Below are positions 23,919 through 33,687 of a stretch of 45,622 bases of DNA, piece by piece. A program made the position numbers and the translations under genes. The first letter of the stretch is position 1. The number at the start of each line of letters is the position of its first letter. Origin of the DNA: Kitasatospora sp. SolWspMP-SS2h (GTDB lineage Bacteria; Actinomycetota; Actinomycetes; Streptomycetales; Streptomycetaceae); NCBI RefSeq assembly GCF_003259315.1, contig NZ_QLLT01000041.1:1-45622 (forward strand). Direction: 5' to 3'. The notes under the pieces are model-generated. The model was given only the letters and a program-made list of their open reading frames with translations, was not told where the DNA came from and did no database searches.

Positions 23919-24734
23919 ATGGCACGGGCGACGGAACGGCGGCGGGTGGTGCGGCTGCGCGGGGACGGGCGCTCCGCGCGGCCGGACAGTCTGGCGGCGG
24001 AGGAGCCGCTGGAGATCCGGATCGGCGGCGAGGCGCTCACCGTCACGATGCGCACCCCGGGGCACGACTTCGACCTGGTCGCCGGGTTCCTGGTCGGCGA
24101 GGGCCTGGTCGGGGCCACCGAGGAGCTGGCCGCCCTGCGCTACTGCGCCGGGACGGACGCGGACGGCGCCAACACGTACAACGTCGTCGACGCCACCGTC
24201 CGCGGCGCCCGCCCCGCGCTCTCCGCCCACCGCAACCTGCTCACCACCAGCGCCTGCGGCCTGTGCGGCCGGGACACCGTGGACGCCGTCCGGACCCGCT
24301 CGCGCTGGGACGTCTCCACCGACCCGCTCCGGGTGCCCGCGGCGCTGCTCTACGAGCTGCCCGAGCGGCTGCGCGCCGCCCAGCGCGCCTTCGACAGCAC
24401 CGGCGGGCTGCACGCCGCGGGCCTGTTCGCCCCGGACGGGACGCCGCTGTGCGTGCGCGAGGACGTTGGCCGGCACAACGCCGTGGACAAGGTGGTCGGC
24501 TGGGCGCTGCGCGAGGGGCGGCTCCCGCTGACCGGCCACCTGCTGCTGGTCTCCGGCCGGGCCTCCTTCGAGCTGACCCAGAAGGCCGCGCTGGCCGGGC
24601 TCCCGCTGCTGGCCGCCGTCTCGGCGCCCTCCTCGCTCGCCGTCGACCTGGCCGAGGAGCTCGGCCTCACGCTGGTCGGCTTCCTGCGCGAGCGCACCGC
24701 GAACGTCTACACCCGCCCCGACCGGATCGGGTAG
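23919..24734 (+). CDS. fdhD: formate dehydrogenase accessory sulfurtransferase
   Basis: FdhD carries sulfur from a cysteine desulfurase to the molybdenum cofactor of formate dehydrogenase. The 271-residue protein has the cysteine pair in SACGLCGRD that carries the persulfide, TPGHDFDLVAGFLVGEGL, CVREDVGRHNAVDKVVG and LLVSGRASFEL, all FdhD hallmarks. GGAGG precedes the ATG. No formate dehydrogenase gene is in the window. Confidence 0.95.
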   Translation: MARATERRRVVRLRGDGRSARPDSLAAEEPLEIRIGGEALTVTMRTPGHDFDLVAGFLVGEGLVGATEELAALRYCAGTDADGANTYNVVDATVRGARPALSAHRNLLTTSACGLCGRDTVDAVRTRSRWDVSTDPLRVPAALLYELPERLRAAQRAFDSTGGLHAAGLFAPDGTPLCVREDVGRHNAVDKVVGWALREGRLPLTGHLLLVSGRASFELTQKAALAGLPLLAAVSAPSSLAVDLAEELGLTLVGFLRERTANVYTRPDRIG

Positions 24735-24776
24735 CGGCACCGGGTCGGCGCGCCGACCGGGCCGGGCCGGGGCCGC

Positions 24777-25226
24777 TCACCGGGTCAGGGCGGTGACCAG
24801 CAGGGTGAGGCCGGCGATCAGGACCGCGACCCGGGCGTAGTGGTAGCGGTCCCAGCGGTCGCTCTGCTCCCGCCAGTCCGCGGGGCGGTTCTCCGGGGTC
24901 CAGTGCTTGCTCCGATTGTTGATCGGGACGAGCAGCAGGATCGACATGACCACGCTCAGGGCCAGCAGGGCGGCCCCGGCGACGACCAGCCCGGTGCCGG
25001 GGTGGTGCCGCCCGGCGACGGCCCAGCCGGCCGCGAGGACGAGCGAGCCGATGTACCAGAACGGCATCAGGGCCCCGAGCATCCGGCCGCCGTGGGCGCG
25101 GCCGAGCTGGTAGCCGTCCTCGGGCAGCGCGCCGAGGATGCGGTTGACCACGAAGGCGACCGAGAACTCCACCCCCACCAACAGGCCGACGACCACGACG
25201 GTGAAGACCTCGAGTGCGTTGAGCAT
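24777..25226 (-). CDS. DUF1772-family membrane protein
   Basis: A 149-residue protein with four hydrophobic segments (about 5-27, 50-72, 78-101, 132-148) and the DUF1772/anthrone-oxygenase-like features FSVAFVVNRIL, NNRSKHW and RYHYAR. Function is not established; some relatives act on aromatic polyketides. It is divergent from a TetR gene, and the shared 91-bp gap holds two palindromes, so the TetR protein probably represses it. GGAGGGGT precedes the ATG. Confidence 0.85.
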   Translation of the reverse strand: MLNALEVFTVVVVGLLVGVEFSVAFVVNRILGALPEDGYQLGRAHGGRMLGALMPFWYIGSLVLAAGWAVAGRHHPGTGLVVAGAALLALSVVMSILLLVPINNRSKHWTPENRPADWREQSDRWDRYHYARVAVLIAGLTLLVTALTR

Positions 25227-25243
25227 GGTGACCCCTCCTGGGA

Positions 25244-25258
25244 TCTAGCGCCGCTAGA
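25244..25258. promoter_or_regulatory. TetR operator O1 (perfect palindrome)
   Basis: TCTAGCG-C-CGCTAGA is a perfect 7-bp-arm dyad 18 bp upstream of the DUF1772 start. A half-site GCTAG lies at 25271-25275. Confidence 0.65.
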
Positions 25259-25294
25259 TGATGAAGTGATGCTAGTACTGCTGCCGCTTGATTG

Positions 25295-25309
25295 TCTAGC
25301 GATGCTAGG
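25295..25309. promoter_or_regulatory. TetR operator O2 and start region
   Basis: TCTAGC-GAT-GCTAGG shares CTAGC/GCTAG arms with O1 and ends 8 nt before the tetR ATG. TAGGAT (25306-25311) overlaps it as a possible -10 box, which would make tetR leaderless; AGGA in the same place could instead be the SD. Confidence 0.55.
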
Positions 25310-25317
25310 ATCGGGTC

Positions 25318-25908
25318 ATGTCGGTACAGGAACGCAAGGAACGCGAACGGGCCGGGCGCGAGCGCCTCATCGTGGCCACCGCCCGCGAACTCGCCGAGCA
25401 GCAGGGCTGGGACGCCGTCACCACCCGCCGGCTCGCCGAACGCATCGAGTACAGCCAGCCCGTCCTCTACAGCCACTTCCGCGGCAAGCGCGAGATCATC
25501 GGCGCCGTCGCCCTCCAGGGCTCCACCGAGCTGGCCGCCGCGCTACGGGCCGCCACCGCCGCCGCGGACGGCCCCCGGGCCCGGGTGCGCGCCCTGGCCC
25601 GCGCCTACCTGGGCTTCGCCGCGGAGAACCCGGCGGTCTACGACGCCGTCTTCCAGCTCGACGGCGGCCTCGCCTACGCGCGAGAGGACACCCCGGAGCC
25701 GCTCAAGGACGCCTTCGCCGCCCTGGTGGAGACCCTCGCCGAGGTCGCCGGGGAGGGCGTCCACCCGGGGCTGTTCACCGAGACCTTCTGGGCCGCCCTG
25801 CACGGGCTGGCCACCCTCTCCCGGGCCGGCCGGCTCCCCGCGCCGGACGCCGAGCAGCGGCTGGAGCTGCTGGTGGACCGGCTGGCCGTCGTCCGGGAGG
25901 ACGCCTAG
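25318..25908 (+). CDS. TetR/AcrR-family repressor
   Basis: A 196-residue regulator. The N-terminal HTH is typical: RERLIVATARELAEQQGWDAVTTRRLAERIEYSQPVLYSHFRGKREI (about residues 17-62). The C-terminal helical ligand domain resembles the WHG/TetR_C_33 type (AENPAVYDAVFQLDGG, FTETFWAALHGLATL). It is divergent from the DUF1772 gene and flanked by matched operators, so autoregulation and control of that gene are likely. The ligand is unknown. Its stop is 7 bp from the convergent stop of the GGDEF gene. Confidence 0.93.
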   Translation: MSVQERKERERAGRERLIVATARELAEQQGWDAVTTRRLAERIEYSQPVLYSHFRGKREIIGAVALQGSTELAAALRAATAAADGPRARVRALARAYLGFAAENPAVYDAVFQLDGGLAYAREDTPEPLKDAFAALVETLAEVAGEGVHPGLFTETFWAALHGLATLSRAGRLPAPDAEQRLELLVDRLAVVREDA

Positions 25909-25915
25909 CGGGAGC

Positions 25916-27709
25916 CTAGGCGGGCGGCGGCGAGCAGGGACCGGCGAGGGCCACTGCGACCAGGGCGCGCAGGGCGGGGGCGGTCTGGGTGAGCGGGAGG
26001 GTCGACTCGTCCGCGAAGAGTTCGAGCAGCCAGCCGCCGGCCGGGTTGCTGCCGCCGGCGGCGGCCATCGCCCGGTAGCCGGAGACCACCATGACGGCCT
26101 CCTCGGCGGCGTCGTTGCCGGGCGTGCCGACCCGCAGGGTGAAGGAGCCGCCGGTGACGGCGCGCGAGGTGAGGGGGTAGTGGCGGAGGTCGAAGACCGC
26201 GTCGGGGGCCTCGATCTGGGCCCGCTGGGTCTGGGCCCGGGCGGAGGCCGGGCCGCCGGTCATCCGGTAGACCGCGTGCCGGGCGGTGCGCATCAGGCAG
26301 GAGCCGGGCGGGACGTAGGAGATCCACCAGCCGACGGCGTTGAGCAGCCGGGAGGCGGTCTCGGCGACCAGCGCGAGCCGCCCGAGGGTGTCGGCGGGGT
26401 GCGTCGCGCCGCCCTGGTCGAGCGAGCCGAGGACGGCGGCGAGCAGCTGCCCGGGGTCGGCGCTGTGCGCGGCGCCGCGGAAGCGGCGGCGCTCCCCGCC
26501 GGTCCGCCCGGCGGGGGCCTTGCGCTGCTGCTGCGGGTCGGCGGCGTCGGCGAGCAGCACCGTCGGGTCGGGGGCGTACGCGGGGCCGTGGCTGCGGCCG
26601 GCCACCACGGGGTGGGCGGCCCGCCCGGCCTTGGCCCGGTACTGGGCGGCGTCGGCGAGCCGGAACAGCCGGTCGGGGGTGGTGACCGGGCCGATCGAGT
26701 CGCCGGTGGAGGCGATGCCGCAGGCGACGCCCTCGCCGTCGGTCAACTCCAGGGCGCGGACGCAGAGTTCCTCGGCGACGGCGACCACCTCGTCGGCCGA
26801 CTGGCCCTCGGCGAGCAGGCAGAACTCGTCGCCGCCGAGCCGGGCGGCCAGGCTGCCGGGGAGCTTCGCGGCGGACAGCGAGAGCTGCTGGGCGAAGCGT
26901 TCGAGCAGGCGGTCGCCCATCTCGTGGCCGAGCTGGTCGTTGACCCGCTTGAGCCCGTTGACGTCGCAGACCACCAGGGAGACCACCGCGCCGTCCCGGG
27001 TGTGGGCCCTGAGCGCCTCGTCGAGGCGGGCGTCGACGGCGCGGCGGTTGGCCAGGCCGGTGAGGGCGTCGGTGAAGGCCAGGCGGCGCAGGTCGGCGAC
27101 CCGCTCGGTCTGGGCCAGCCCGGCCGAGACCTGGGCGGCCAGCAGGGTGGCGTACTCGGCGTCGGCGTCGGTGAAGACCGGCATGCCGGTGCCGCGGGCC
27201 AGGTAGAGCTCGCCCCAGGCCCGGCCGTGCAGGACGATCGGCGCGACCAGGCAGCAGCCGCGCCCGCGCCGCCGCAGCCCGGCCGCGCGCTGGCGGCAGA
27301 AGGCGCCGGAGCCGGGGGGCCGGTGGCCGGTGTGCGGGCCGACGTCCTCGGCGGTCTGGACCCAGGCCCGGAGCAGCCGGCCGGTGCTCCAGTGCTCCTC
27401 CAGGTGGGTGACGATCTCCGGGAAGTCGGCGACGGGGTACGACTCGTCCTCGGGCAACTCCTCCTCGCCGGGGGCGAGTTCGCCGTGGTTGACCAGCACC
27501 CGCAGCTGCCCGGACTCGCGGTCCCAGACCGAGACGGCGGCCATCGTGGCGCCGAGCGCGGAGACGGCCCGGGCGGCGGCGGCCCGGACCGCCTCCAGCG
27601 GGGTCAGCGCGCCCGCCATGTCCTGGGCCAGTTCCACCACGGCCTGCAGCCGCAGGTCGGGGGCCGCCGCCTCGAACGAGGCCTGCTCGTCCATGGTCGC
27701 CTCGCTCAC
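25916..27709 (-). CDS. GGDEF protein with flanking GAF-like domains (probable diguanylate cyclase)
   Basis: A 597-residue cytoplasmic protein. Residues about 20-200 look like a GAF sensor; 205-365 are a GGDEF domain with TDALTGLANRRAVDARLDEA and an intact LGGDEF signature (292-296). From about 395 a second GAF-like region follows (AETASRLLNAVGWWISYVPPGSCLM). The R-x-x-D inhibitory site is not seen at its usual place before GGDEF, so product inhibition may be absent. It should make c-di-GMP, which controls development in Streptomyces. The GTG at 27709 has GAGAGG upstream. It lies 78 bp downstream of the adenylyl cyclase gene, same strand. Confidence 0.88.
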   Translation of the reverse strand: MSEATMDEQASFEAAAPDLRLQAVVELAQDMAGALTPLEAVRAAAARAVSALGATMAAVSVWDRESGQLRVLVNHGELAPGEEELPEDESYPVADFPEIVTHLEEHWSTGRLLRAWVQTAEDVGPHTGHRPPGSGAFCRQRAAGLRRRGRGCCLVAPIVLHGRAWGELYLARGTGMPVFTDADAEYATLLAAQVSAGLAQTERVADLRRLAFTDALTGLANRRAVDARLDEALRAHTRDGAVVSLVVCDVNGLKRVNDQLGHEMGDRLLERFAQQLSLSAAKLPGSLAARLGGDEFCLLAEGQSADEVVAVAEELCVRALELTDGEGVACGIASTGDSIGPVTTPDRLFRLADAAQYRAKAGRAAHPVVAGRSHGPAYAPDPTVLLADAADPQQQRKAPAGRTGGERRRFRGAAHSADPGQLLAAVLGSLDQGGATHPADTLGRLALVAETASRLLNAVGWWISYVPPGSCLMRTARHAVYRMTGGPASARAQTQRAQIEAPDAVFDLRHYPLTSRAVTGGSFTLRVGTPGNDAAEEAVMVVSGYRAMAAAGGSNPAGGWLLELFADESTLPLTQTAPALRALVAVALAGPCSPPPA

Positions 27710-27787
27710 CGTTGACCTCTCCCTACCCGTGGGGCACTTCTACCCAGACTAGGGCGGTACGCACCTTTTGTGCCCGAGGCTCGAACC

Positions 27788-28846
27788 TCAGTCGGCGGCG
27801 GGCACCCGGGTGAGCAGCCAGGGCTCGACCAGGCCGAGGCCGCGGACCGGGCGGCGCCACATCGGCTGGAGGTGGAAGCGGTGGCCCGGGCCGGGCGCGG
27901 TCTCGGGCAGCTGCCCGGTGCCGTTCTGTTCGAGCGCGGCGGCGAGTTCGCCGTCGACCAGGACGGCGTCCTTGGGGGCGATCGAGGTGAGCCGGGAGGC
28001 CAGGTTGACGGTGGTGCCGAAGACGTCGCCCATCCGCGAGGTGACGGTGCCGAAGGCCATGCCGACCCGCAGCGCGGGCATGTTGTCCTCCTTGGCGAGC
28101 GTCTCGACCAGGGAGAGGGCGATCTCGGCGACGGTGGCCGGGTCCTCGGAGACGAAGAGGATCTCGTCGCCGAGCGTCTTGACCACCCGGCCGCCCTGCC
28201 CGGCGATCAGGTCGGAGCAGGTGTTCTCGAAGCCCTCGACGAGTTCGCCGAGCTCCTCCTCCTCCAGCCGGCGGGAGAGCCGGGTGAAGCCGACCAGGTC
28301 GGCGAAGGCGACGGCGAGCCGCCCGGAGGTGACCTCGTGGTCCTCGGCGGAGGCGACCACCCGGCCGGTGACGGCGGCGAGCTGGCGGCGCCAGACGTAC
28401 ACCAGGAACTGCTCCAGCTCGGGCAGCAGCAGCTCGACCAGCGGGTAGGCGACGTCGGAGCGGGTCATGCCGGGCTCGACGGGCTGGGTGAGGTTGTCCA
28501 GGAAGGTGTCCATCTGCCAGCCGGCCAGCCGGGAGGTGGTCTGGCCGGTGGAGCGGGCGACCTGGATCGCCATCGGTTCGCTGAGCAGCCCGGACTCGAT
28601 CAGGCCGGCCAGCCGGCGCAGCGCGATCACGTCGTTGTCGGTGAGGGCGCGGGACTGGCCGATGTCGGGGAAGCCCATGGCGCGCCAGAACCGGGTGGCG
28701 AGGTCCATCGGGACCTCCGCGGCGCGGGCGGCCTGGTACGGGGTGTACTTGCGCGGCGCGTCGAGGATCAGCCGCTCCAGGTCGGTGGCGACGGTGGTCC
28801 CGTCCGTCGCGCCGCTGCCCGTCGTGGCGCCGCCGTTGTCTGTCAC
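27788..28846 (-). CDS. cya: class III adenylyl cyclase with N-terminal regulatory domain
   Basis: A 352-residue soluble cyclase. Residues about 20-165 form the helical N-terminal domain (YTPYQAARAAEVPMDLATRFWRAMGFP) found in Mycobacterium Rv1264-like, pH-sensitive cyclases. The catalytic domain has metal ligands D183 (FADLVGFTRLS) and D227 (LGDEILF), adenine-selecting K223 and D274, and transition-state N281 and R285 (NLASRLTSIA). All are present, so it should make cAMP from ATP. The GTG at 28846 begins VTDNGGATTG. S. coelicolor, as I recall, has a single such gene in the same neighbourhood as birA and pccB. Confidence 0.93.
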   Translation of the reverse strand: MTDNGGATTGSGATDGTTVATDLERLILDAPRKYTPYQAARAAEVPMDLATRFWRAMGFPDIGQSRALTDNDVIALRRLAGLIESGLLSEPMAIQVARSTGQTTSRLAGWQMDTFLDNLTQPVEPGMTRSDVAYPLVELLLPELEQFLVYVWRRQLAAVTGRVVASAEDHEVTSGRLAVAFADLVGFTRLSRRLEEEELGELVEGFENTCSDLIAGQGGRVVKTLGDEILFVSEDPATVAEIALSLVETLAKEDNMPALRVGMAFGTVTSRMGDVFGTTVNLASRLTSIAPKDAVLVDGELAAALEQNGTGQLPETAPGPGHRFHLQPMWRRPVRGLGLVEPWLLTRVPAAD

Positions 28847-28984
28847 CGGTCCGTCCCCGTGCGGCCAGCCGCACTTGTGTCTTGCCGTCCTGGAGGTGCG
28901 GGCACGCGACCACCGCGGGGGTAGTGGCGAGCCTCACACCGCTGCCAGGTGGAATGTTCGCACGGAATCGCGTAATCCGGAGCA

Positions 28985-29005
28985 TCCGCCCGGCAGCCGG
29001 GCGGA
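28985..29005. terminator. 9-bp hairpin downstream of birA
   Basis: TCCGCCCGG-CAG-CCGGGCGGA is a perfect stem 39 bp after the birA stop, on the birA transcript; it lies 139 bp upstream of cya. Confidence 0.55.
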
Positions 29006-29043
29006 CGGTCCCGCAGGGTGAGACCGCCGCGCCCGGCCCCGGT

Positions 29044-29940
29044 TCAGCCCTGCGGGCGGACGTGCACCACGTCCCCGGCGGCCACCGGGTGCCGGACCCC
29101 GTCGGGGGTGCGGACCACCAGGCGGCCGTCGCCGTCCACCGCGACGGCCTCGCCGAGCAGTTCGCGCTCCCCGGGCAGCTGGACCCTCACCGGCCGGTTC
29201 AGCGTGGTGCAGCGGGCGGTGTACGCGGGCAGCAGGCCGCTGGCGTGCGGGTCGCCGGCGGCGGCCGTCCACTCGCCGTACAGTTCGGCGAACTCGCGCA
29301 GCACGCCGCGCAGCAGGGTCGACCGGTCGGTGGTGCCGGCGCCGGCCAGCGCCAGCGAGGTCGCGGTGGGGACGGGCAGCTCGTCCGCGCGCAGCGAGAC
29401 GTTCAGGCCGATCCCGGCCACCACCGCGCCGCCGGACAGCTCGGTGAGGATGCCGCCGAGCTTGCGCTCCTGACCGTCGACGACGGCCTGGAGGTCGTTG
29501 GGCCACTTCAGGCCGGTGCGCAGGTCGGCGATCCGGTCGAGGGTGGCGGAGACGGCGGTGCCGACCAGGATCGGCAGCCAGCCGTAGCGCTCCGCCGGCA
29601 CCCCGCGCGGGCGCAGCAGCACCGACAGGAACAGCCCGGAGCGGGCCGGGGCGGTCCAGCGGCGGTCCAGCCGGCCGCGGCCGGCGTGCTGCGACTCGGC
29701 GACCAGGACGGCGCCCTCGGGCGCGCCCGCCGCGGCCCGGGCGGCGAGGTCGGCGTTGGTGGAGCCGGTCCCGCTCACCACATCGAGTGAGGTCCACAGC
29801 GCCCCGGGACGCAGCAGGTCGAGCCGCAGGGCCCGCTCGTCCAGCGGCGGACGCTCCAGGTCGGTCCACGGGGAGGGGCCGTCGTGGCCGAAGCCGCGCA
29901 GGCCGGAGCGGCGGGGGCGGGGGCTCTCGGGAGTGGTCAC
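29044..29940 (-). CDS. birA: biotin--[acetyl-CoA-carboxylase] ligase
   Basis: BirA attaches biotin to the lysine of biotin carboxyl carrier domains. The 298-residue protein has no N-terminal HTH, so it is the non-repressor type. The biotinyl-AMP loop GRGRLDRRW, the catalytic KWPNDL, KLGGILTEL and GIGLNVSL motifs are present, followed by the small C-terminal SH3-like domain. It is divergent from pccB. AccA2, encoded 5 kb away, is an evident substrate. Confidence 0.95.
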   Translation of the reverse strand: MTTPESPRPRRSGLRGFGHDGPSPWTDLERPPLDERALRLDLLRPGALWTSLDVVSGTGSTNADLAARAAAGAPEGAVLVAESQHAGRGRLDRRWTAPARSGLFLSVLLRPRGVPAERYGWLPILVGTAVSATLDRIADLRTGLKWPNDLQAVVDGQERKLGGILTELSGGAVVAGIGLNVSLRADELPVPTATSLALAGAGTTDRSTLLRGVLREFAELYGEWTAAAGDPHASGLLPAYTARCTTLNRPVRVQLPGERELLGEAVAVDGDGRLVVRTPDGVRHPVAAGDVVHVRPQG

Positions 29941-30142
29941 CGGGCCAGCCTAGATCGGTTCCGGGACGGCGCACGCCGCATCATCGTCCCGCAGAACGGG
30001 CAGGGGGAGCGATGTGTCGATGGCCATAACCCCGCGCCCGCCCGCGCTGGTTACGCTACTGCACGGTAGACCGCAGCGCCGCCCTGCCCGCACCCCTCAC
30101 GCGCCGGGCCGGCGGCCGAGGACGCAGGGAGAGCCACCGGAC

Positions 30143-31732
<1,590 letters not shown>

Positions 31733-31754
31733 CCACCGAAGGGAAACCCGCGCG

Positions 31755-31955
31755 ATGAGCCCCATTCAGGTGCTGCACGGCCAGCCGACCCCCGAGGAGC
31801 TGGCCACCGTCCTGGCGGTGGTCCAATCCCGGGCCGCGACCGGGGCCGCCGCCGCCCCGGCCGCCGGCCCGGCCACCGCCTGGACCACCCGCACCCCCCG
31901 CCCGCTGCCCGCCCCGGGCCCGCACGCCTGGCGCACCAGCCTCTGGCCCCGGTGA
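31755..31955 (+). CDS. pccE: acyl-CoA carboxylase epsilon subunit
   Basis: A 66-residue protein with the short N-terminal motif IQVLHGQPTPEELATVLAVV of actinomycete carboxylase epsilon subunits, an Ala/Pro-rich linker and the C-terminal WRTSLWPR. Epsilon subunits strengthen the alpha-beta complex and raise activity; PccB-type enzymes vary in their need for it. GAAGGGAAA precedes the ATG. Its position 22 bp after pccB supports the call. Confidence 0.92.
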   Translation: MSPIQVLHGQPTPEELATVLAVVQSRAATGAAAAPAAGPATAWTTRTPRPLPAPGPHAWRTSLWPR

Positions 31956-31961
31956 GCCGGG

Positions 31962-32012
31962 GCGCCGGGCGCGGCGGAGTGAGTACGGATACTCAGGCGC
32001 CGCGCCCGGCGC
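31962..32012 (+). terminator. nested hairpin after pccB-pccE
   Basis: A perfect 15-bp stem (31962-31976 with 31998-32012) encloses a second dyad TGAGTA-CGGA-TACTCA (31980-31995). It begins 7 bp after the epsilon-subunit stop and is the likely operon terminator. Confidence 0.75.
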
Positions 32013-32030
32013 GCGTTGCAGGGTGGTGGG

Positions 32031-32156
32031 GTGCTCTGGTCAGACCCCCGCGACGAGCCGTCGCAAGAGGCCCGCGAGGTGCTGTGCCGGCTGCGGCGGA
32101 CGGCGCTGGTGCTCGCGCTGCTGGCGCTCGCGGGGGCGGCCCTGGTGCTGCTGTAG
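32031..32156 (+). CDS. possible 41-residue single-pass membrane protein
   Basis: A GTG at 32031 after AGGGTGGTGG opens a 41-codon frame: an acidic N-terminus (SDPRDEPSQEAREV), then CRLRRT and one hydrophobic helix LVLALLALAGAALVLL ending in TAG. It lies between the pccE hairpin and maf, 40 bp before maf. The SD, basic-before-hydrophobic order and spacing favour a real gene, but it is short and I recognise no family. Confidence 0.5.
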   Translation: MLWSDPRDEPSQEAREVLCRLRRTALVLALLALAGAALVLL

Positions 32157-32196
32157 GCGGGCCGGCGCGGTGGCGGGGCGGTACTAGGCTGGGGCC

Positions 32197-32808
32197 ATGA
32201 CCGCTCGCCGCCCGCTGGTTCTCGCGTCCGCCTCCCCCGCCCGGCTGGGCCTGCTGCGGCAGGCGGGCCTCGACCCTCTGGTGCGGGTGAGCGGGGTGGA
32301 CGAGGACGCGCTGAGCGCCGCGACGCCGGGCGAGCTGGCGCTGGTGCTGGCGGTGGCCAAGGCGGAGAAGGTCGCGGGCGAGCTGGCCGCCGAGCCGGGC
32401 GAGCCGCCGCTGGTGGTCGGGTGCGACTCGGTGCTGGAGCTGGACGGCGCCGCGCTGGGCAAGCCGGCCGACCCGGCGGAGGTGCTGGCGCGCTGGCGGT
32501 CGATGCGCGGGCGCGCGGGCGTGCTGCGCACCGGCCACTGCGTGATCGACACCGCGACCGGGCGGCGGGCGGCCGAGACCGCCTCCACCACCGTCCGGTT
32601 CGGGACGCCGGACGACGCGGAGGTCGCCGCGTACGTCGCCTCCGGCGAACCTCTGCACGTGGCCGGGGCGTTCACCCTGGACGGCCGGTCGGCACCGTTC
32701 GTGGAGGGGATCGACGGCGACCCCGGCAACGTGATCGGCCTGTCGCTGCCGCTGCTGCGCCGCCTGCTCGCCGAGCTGGACGTGCGCATCACCGACCTCT
32801 GGGCCTGA
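32197..32808 (+). CDS. Maf-family nucleotide pyrophosphatase
   Basis: A 203-residue Maf/Ham1-type protein. It shows the N-terminal LVLASASPARLGLLRQAGL, the catalytic VVGCDSVLELDG, LARWRSMRGRAGVLRTGHCV and the closing AGAFTLDGRSAPFVEGIDGDPGNVIGLSLP. Such enzymes hydrolyse non-canonical or certain pyrimidine/modified NTPs to NMPs and in some bacteria affect division. Its place after the carboxylase genes is conserved, as I recall, in Streptomyces. The ATG at 32197 begins directly at the core. Confidence 0.94.
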   Translation: MTARRPLVLASASPARLGLLRQAGLDPLVRVSGVDEDALSAATPGELALVLAVAKAEKVAGELAAEPGEPPLVVGCDSVLELDGAALGKPADPAEVLARWRSMRGRAGVLRTGHCVIDTATGRRAAETASTTVRFGTPDDAEVAAYVASGEPLHVAGAFTLDGRSAPFVEGIDGDPGNVIGLSLPLLRRLLAELDVRITDLWA

Positions 32809-32839
32809 GCGGCCGCCGCCCCGCCGGACCGCCGGACCG

Positions 32840-33619
32840 TCAACCCGTCGCGGGGGCGTGCCGGCCCAGGTAGGCGAGCACGTCGGGCAGCGCGCCGTCC
32901 TGGAGCAGCAGGGCGCCGTGGCGGGAGCCCGGGTAGAGCTTGAGCTGCTTGTCCTCCCCGGCGGAGGCGTCGTAGAGGGCCTGCGCGCTGGTGTTGAACG
33001 GGGAGTCGCCCTGTTCGGCGGCGAAGTAGGTCGGGGCCTTGACCGCCTTGACCGCGAGCGCCGCGTTGAACAGCGGGTACACCTCGGGCGAGCTGAGCGA
33101 GACCACGGCCCTCACCGGCAGCGGGTTGTCGTCGAGCCGGGCGGCGACCAGCGAGGCGGCGGCGCCCTTAGAGGCGCCGACCAGGGCGACCGCGCCGACG
33201 CCCTTGTCCCGGTAGTACCGTTCGGCGGCCTTGATGCCCTCGGTGACGTCACCCGTGCAGGTGAAGGCGAAGACCGCGTAGCCGGCCCCGGTGAACGCGT
33301 CGAGGGCCGGCGCCCACTCGCAGAGCGAGCCGTCGGCCTGGTGCGAGAAGACCACGCCGACCCGGGCGTGTCCGGCGTCGGAGTCCCGGTAGTAGGCGTC
33401 CAGGTCGGTGCCGCCGGCGGTGCCGGCGTCGAGGGTGAGGGCGCCCTTCTCGGCCTGGTCGCGGGTGAGGCAGCCGTAGGTGCGGGCGGTGGCGCCGGGC
33501 GCCGGGGCGGCCTTCCCGCCTCCGTTCCCGCCCCCGCCCCCGTCGCCGTCGGAGCCGGAGCAGGCGGTGAGCAGCAGCGCGGTCGCGGCCAGCGCGGCGG
33601 ACAGCATGGGACGCTTCAC
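32840..33619 (-). CDS. secreted lipoprotein with alpha/beta-hydrolase fold
   Basis: A 259-residue lipoprotein: signal peptide of about 20 residues with lipobox LLTAC (Cys20), a Gly/Asp-rich linker, then an alpha/beta-hydrolase domain resembling dienelactone-hydrolase-like proteins. The nucleophile is the Ser in VGASKGAAAS, with a late His in GSRHGALLL; a GVVFSHQADGSLCEW segment could form the oxyanion hole. Substrate unknown. It converges with maf (31-bp gap). A dyad AATGGT-CTGA-ACCATT lies 69 bp upstream of its start. The ATG at 33619 gives a normal signal peptide. Confidence 0.88.
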   Translation of the reverse strand: MKRPMLSAALAATALLLTACSGSDGDGGGGGNGGGKAAPAPGATARTYGCLTRDQAEKGALTLDAGTAGGTDLDAYYRDSDAGHARVGVVFSHQADGSLCEWAPALDAFTGAGYAVFAFTCTGDVTEGIKAAERYYRDKGVGAVALVGASKGAAASLVAARLDDNPLPVRAVVSLSSPEVYPLFNAALAVKAVKAPTYFAAEQGDSPFNTSAQALYDASAGEDKQLKLYPGSRHGALLLQDGALPDVLAYLGRHAPATG

Positions 33620-33687
33620 GTTTCCCCCGTGAATCGTGCGAGTGGTGCGTGGTCGCTGCGACGGTAGGGAGCGGCCCGATCCGGGTC

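Noticed and set aside
28924..28937. GTG-N6-GNCAC match upstream of cya
   Set aside because: Fits the loose Crp pattern but lacks dyad symmetry (TGTGA...CCACT); several such matches are expected by chance in 45 kb.
28882..29790. + strand frame opposite birA
   Set aside because: Antisense to clear biotin ligase motifs and itself only low-complexity.
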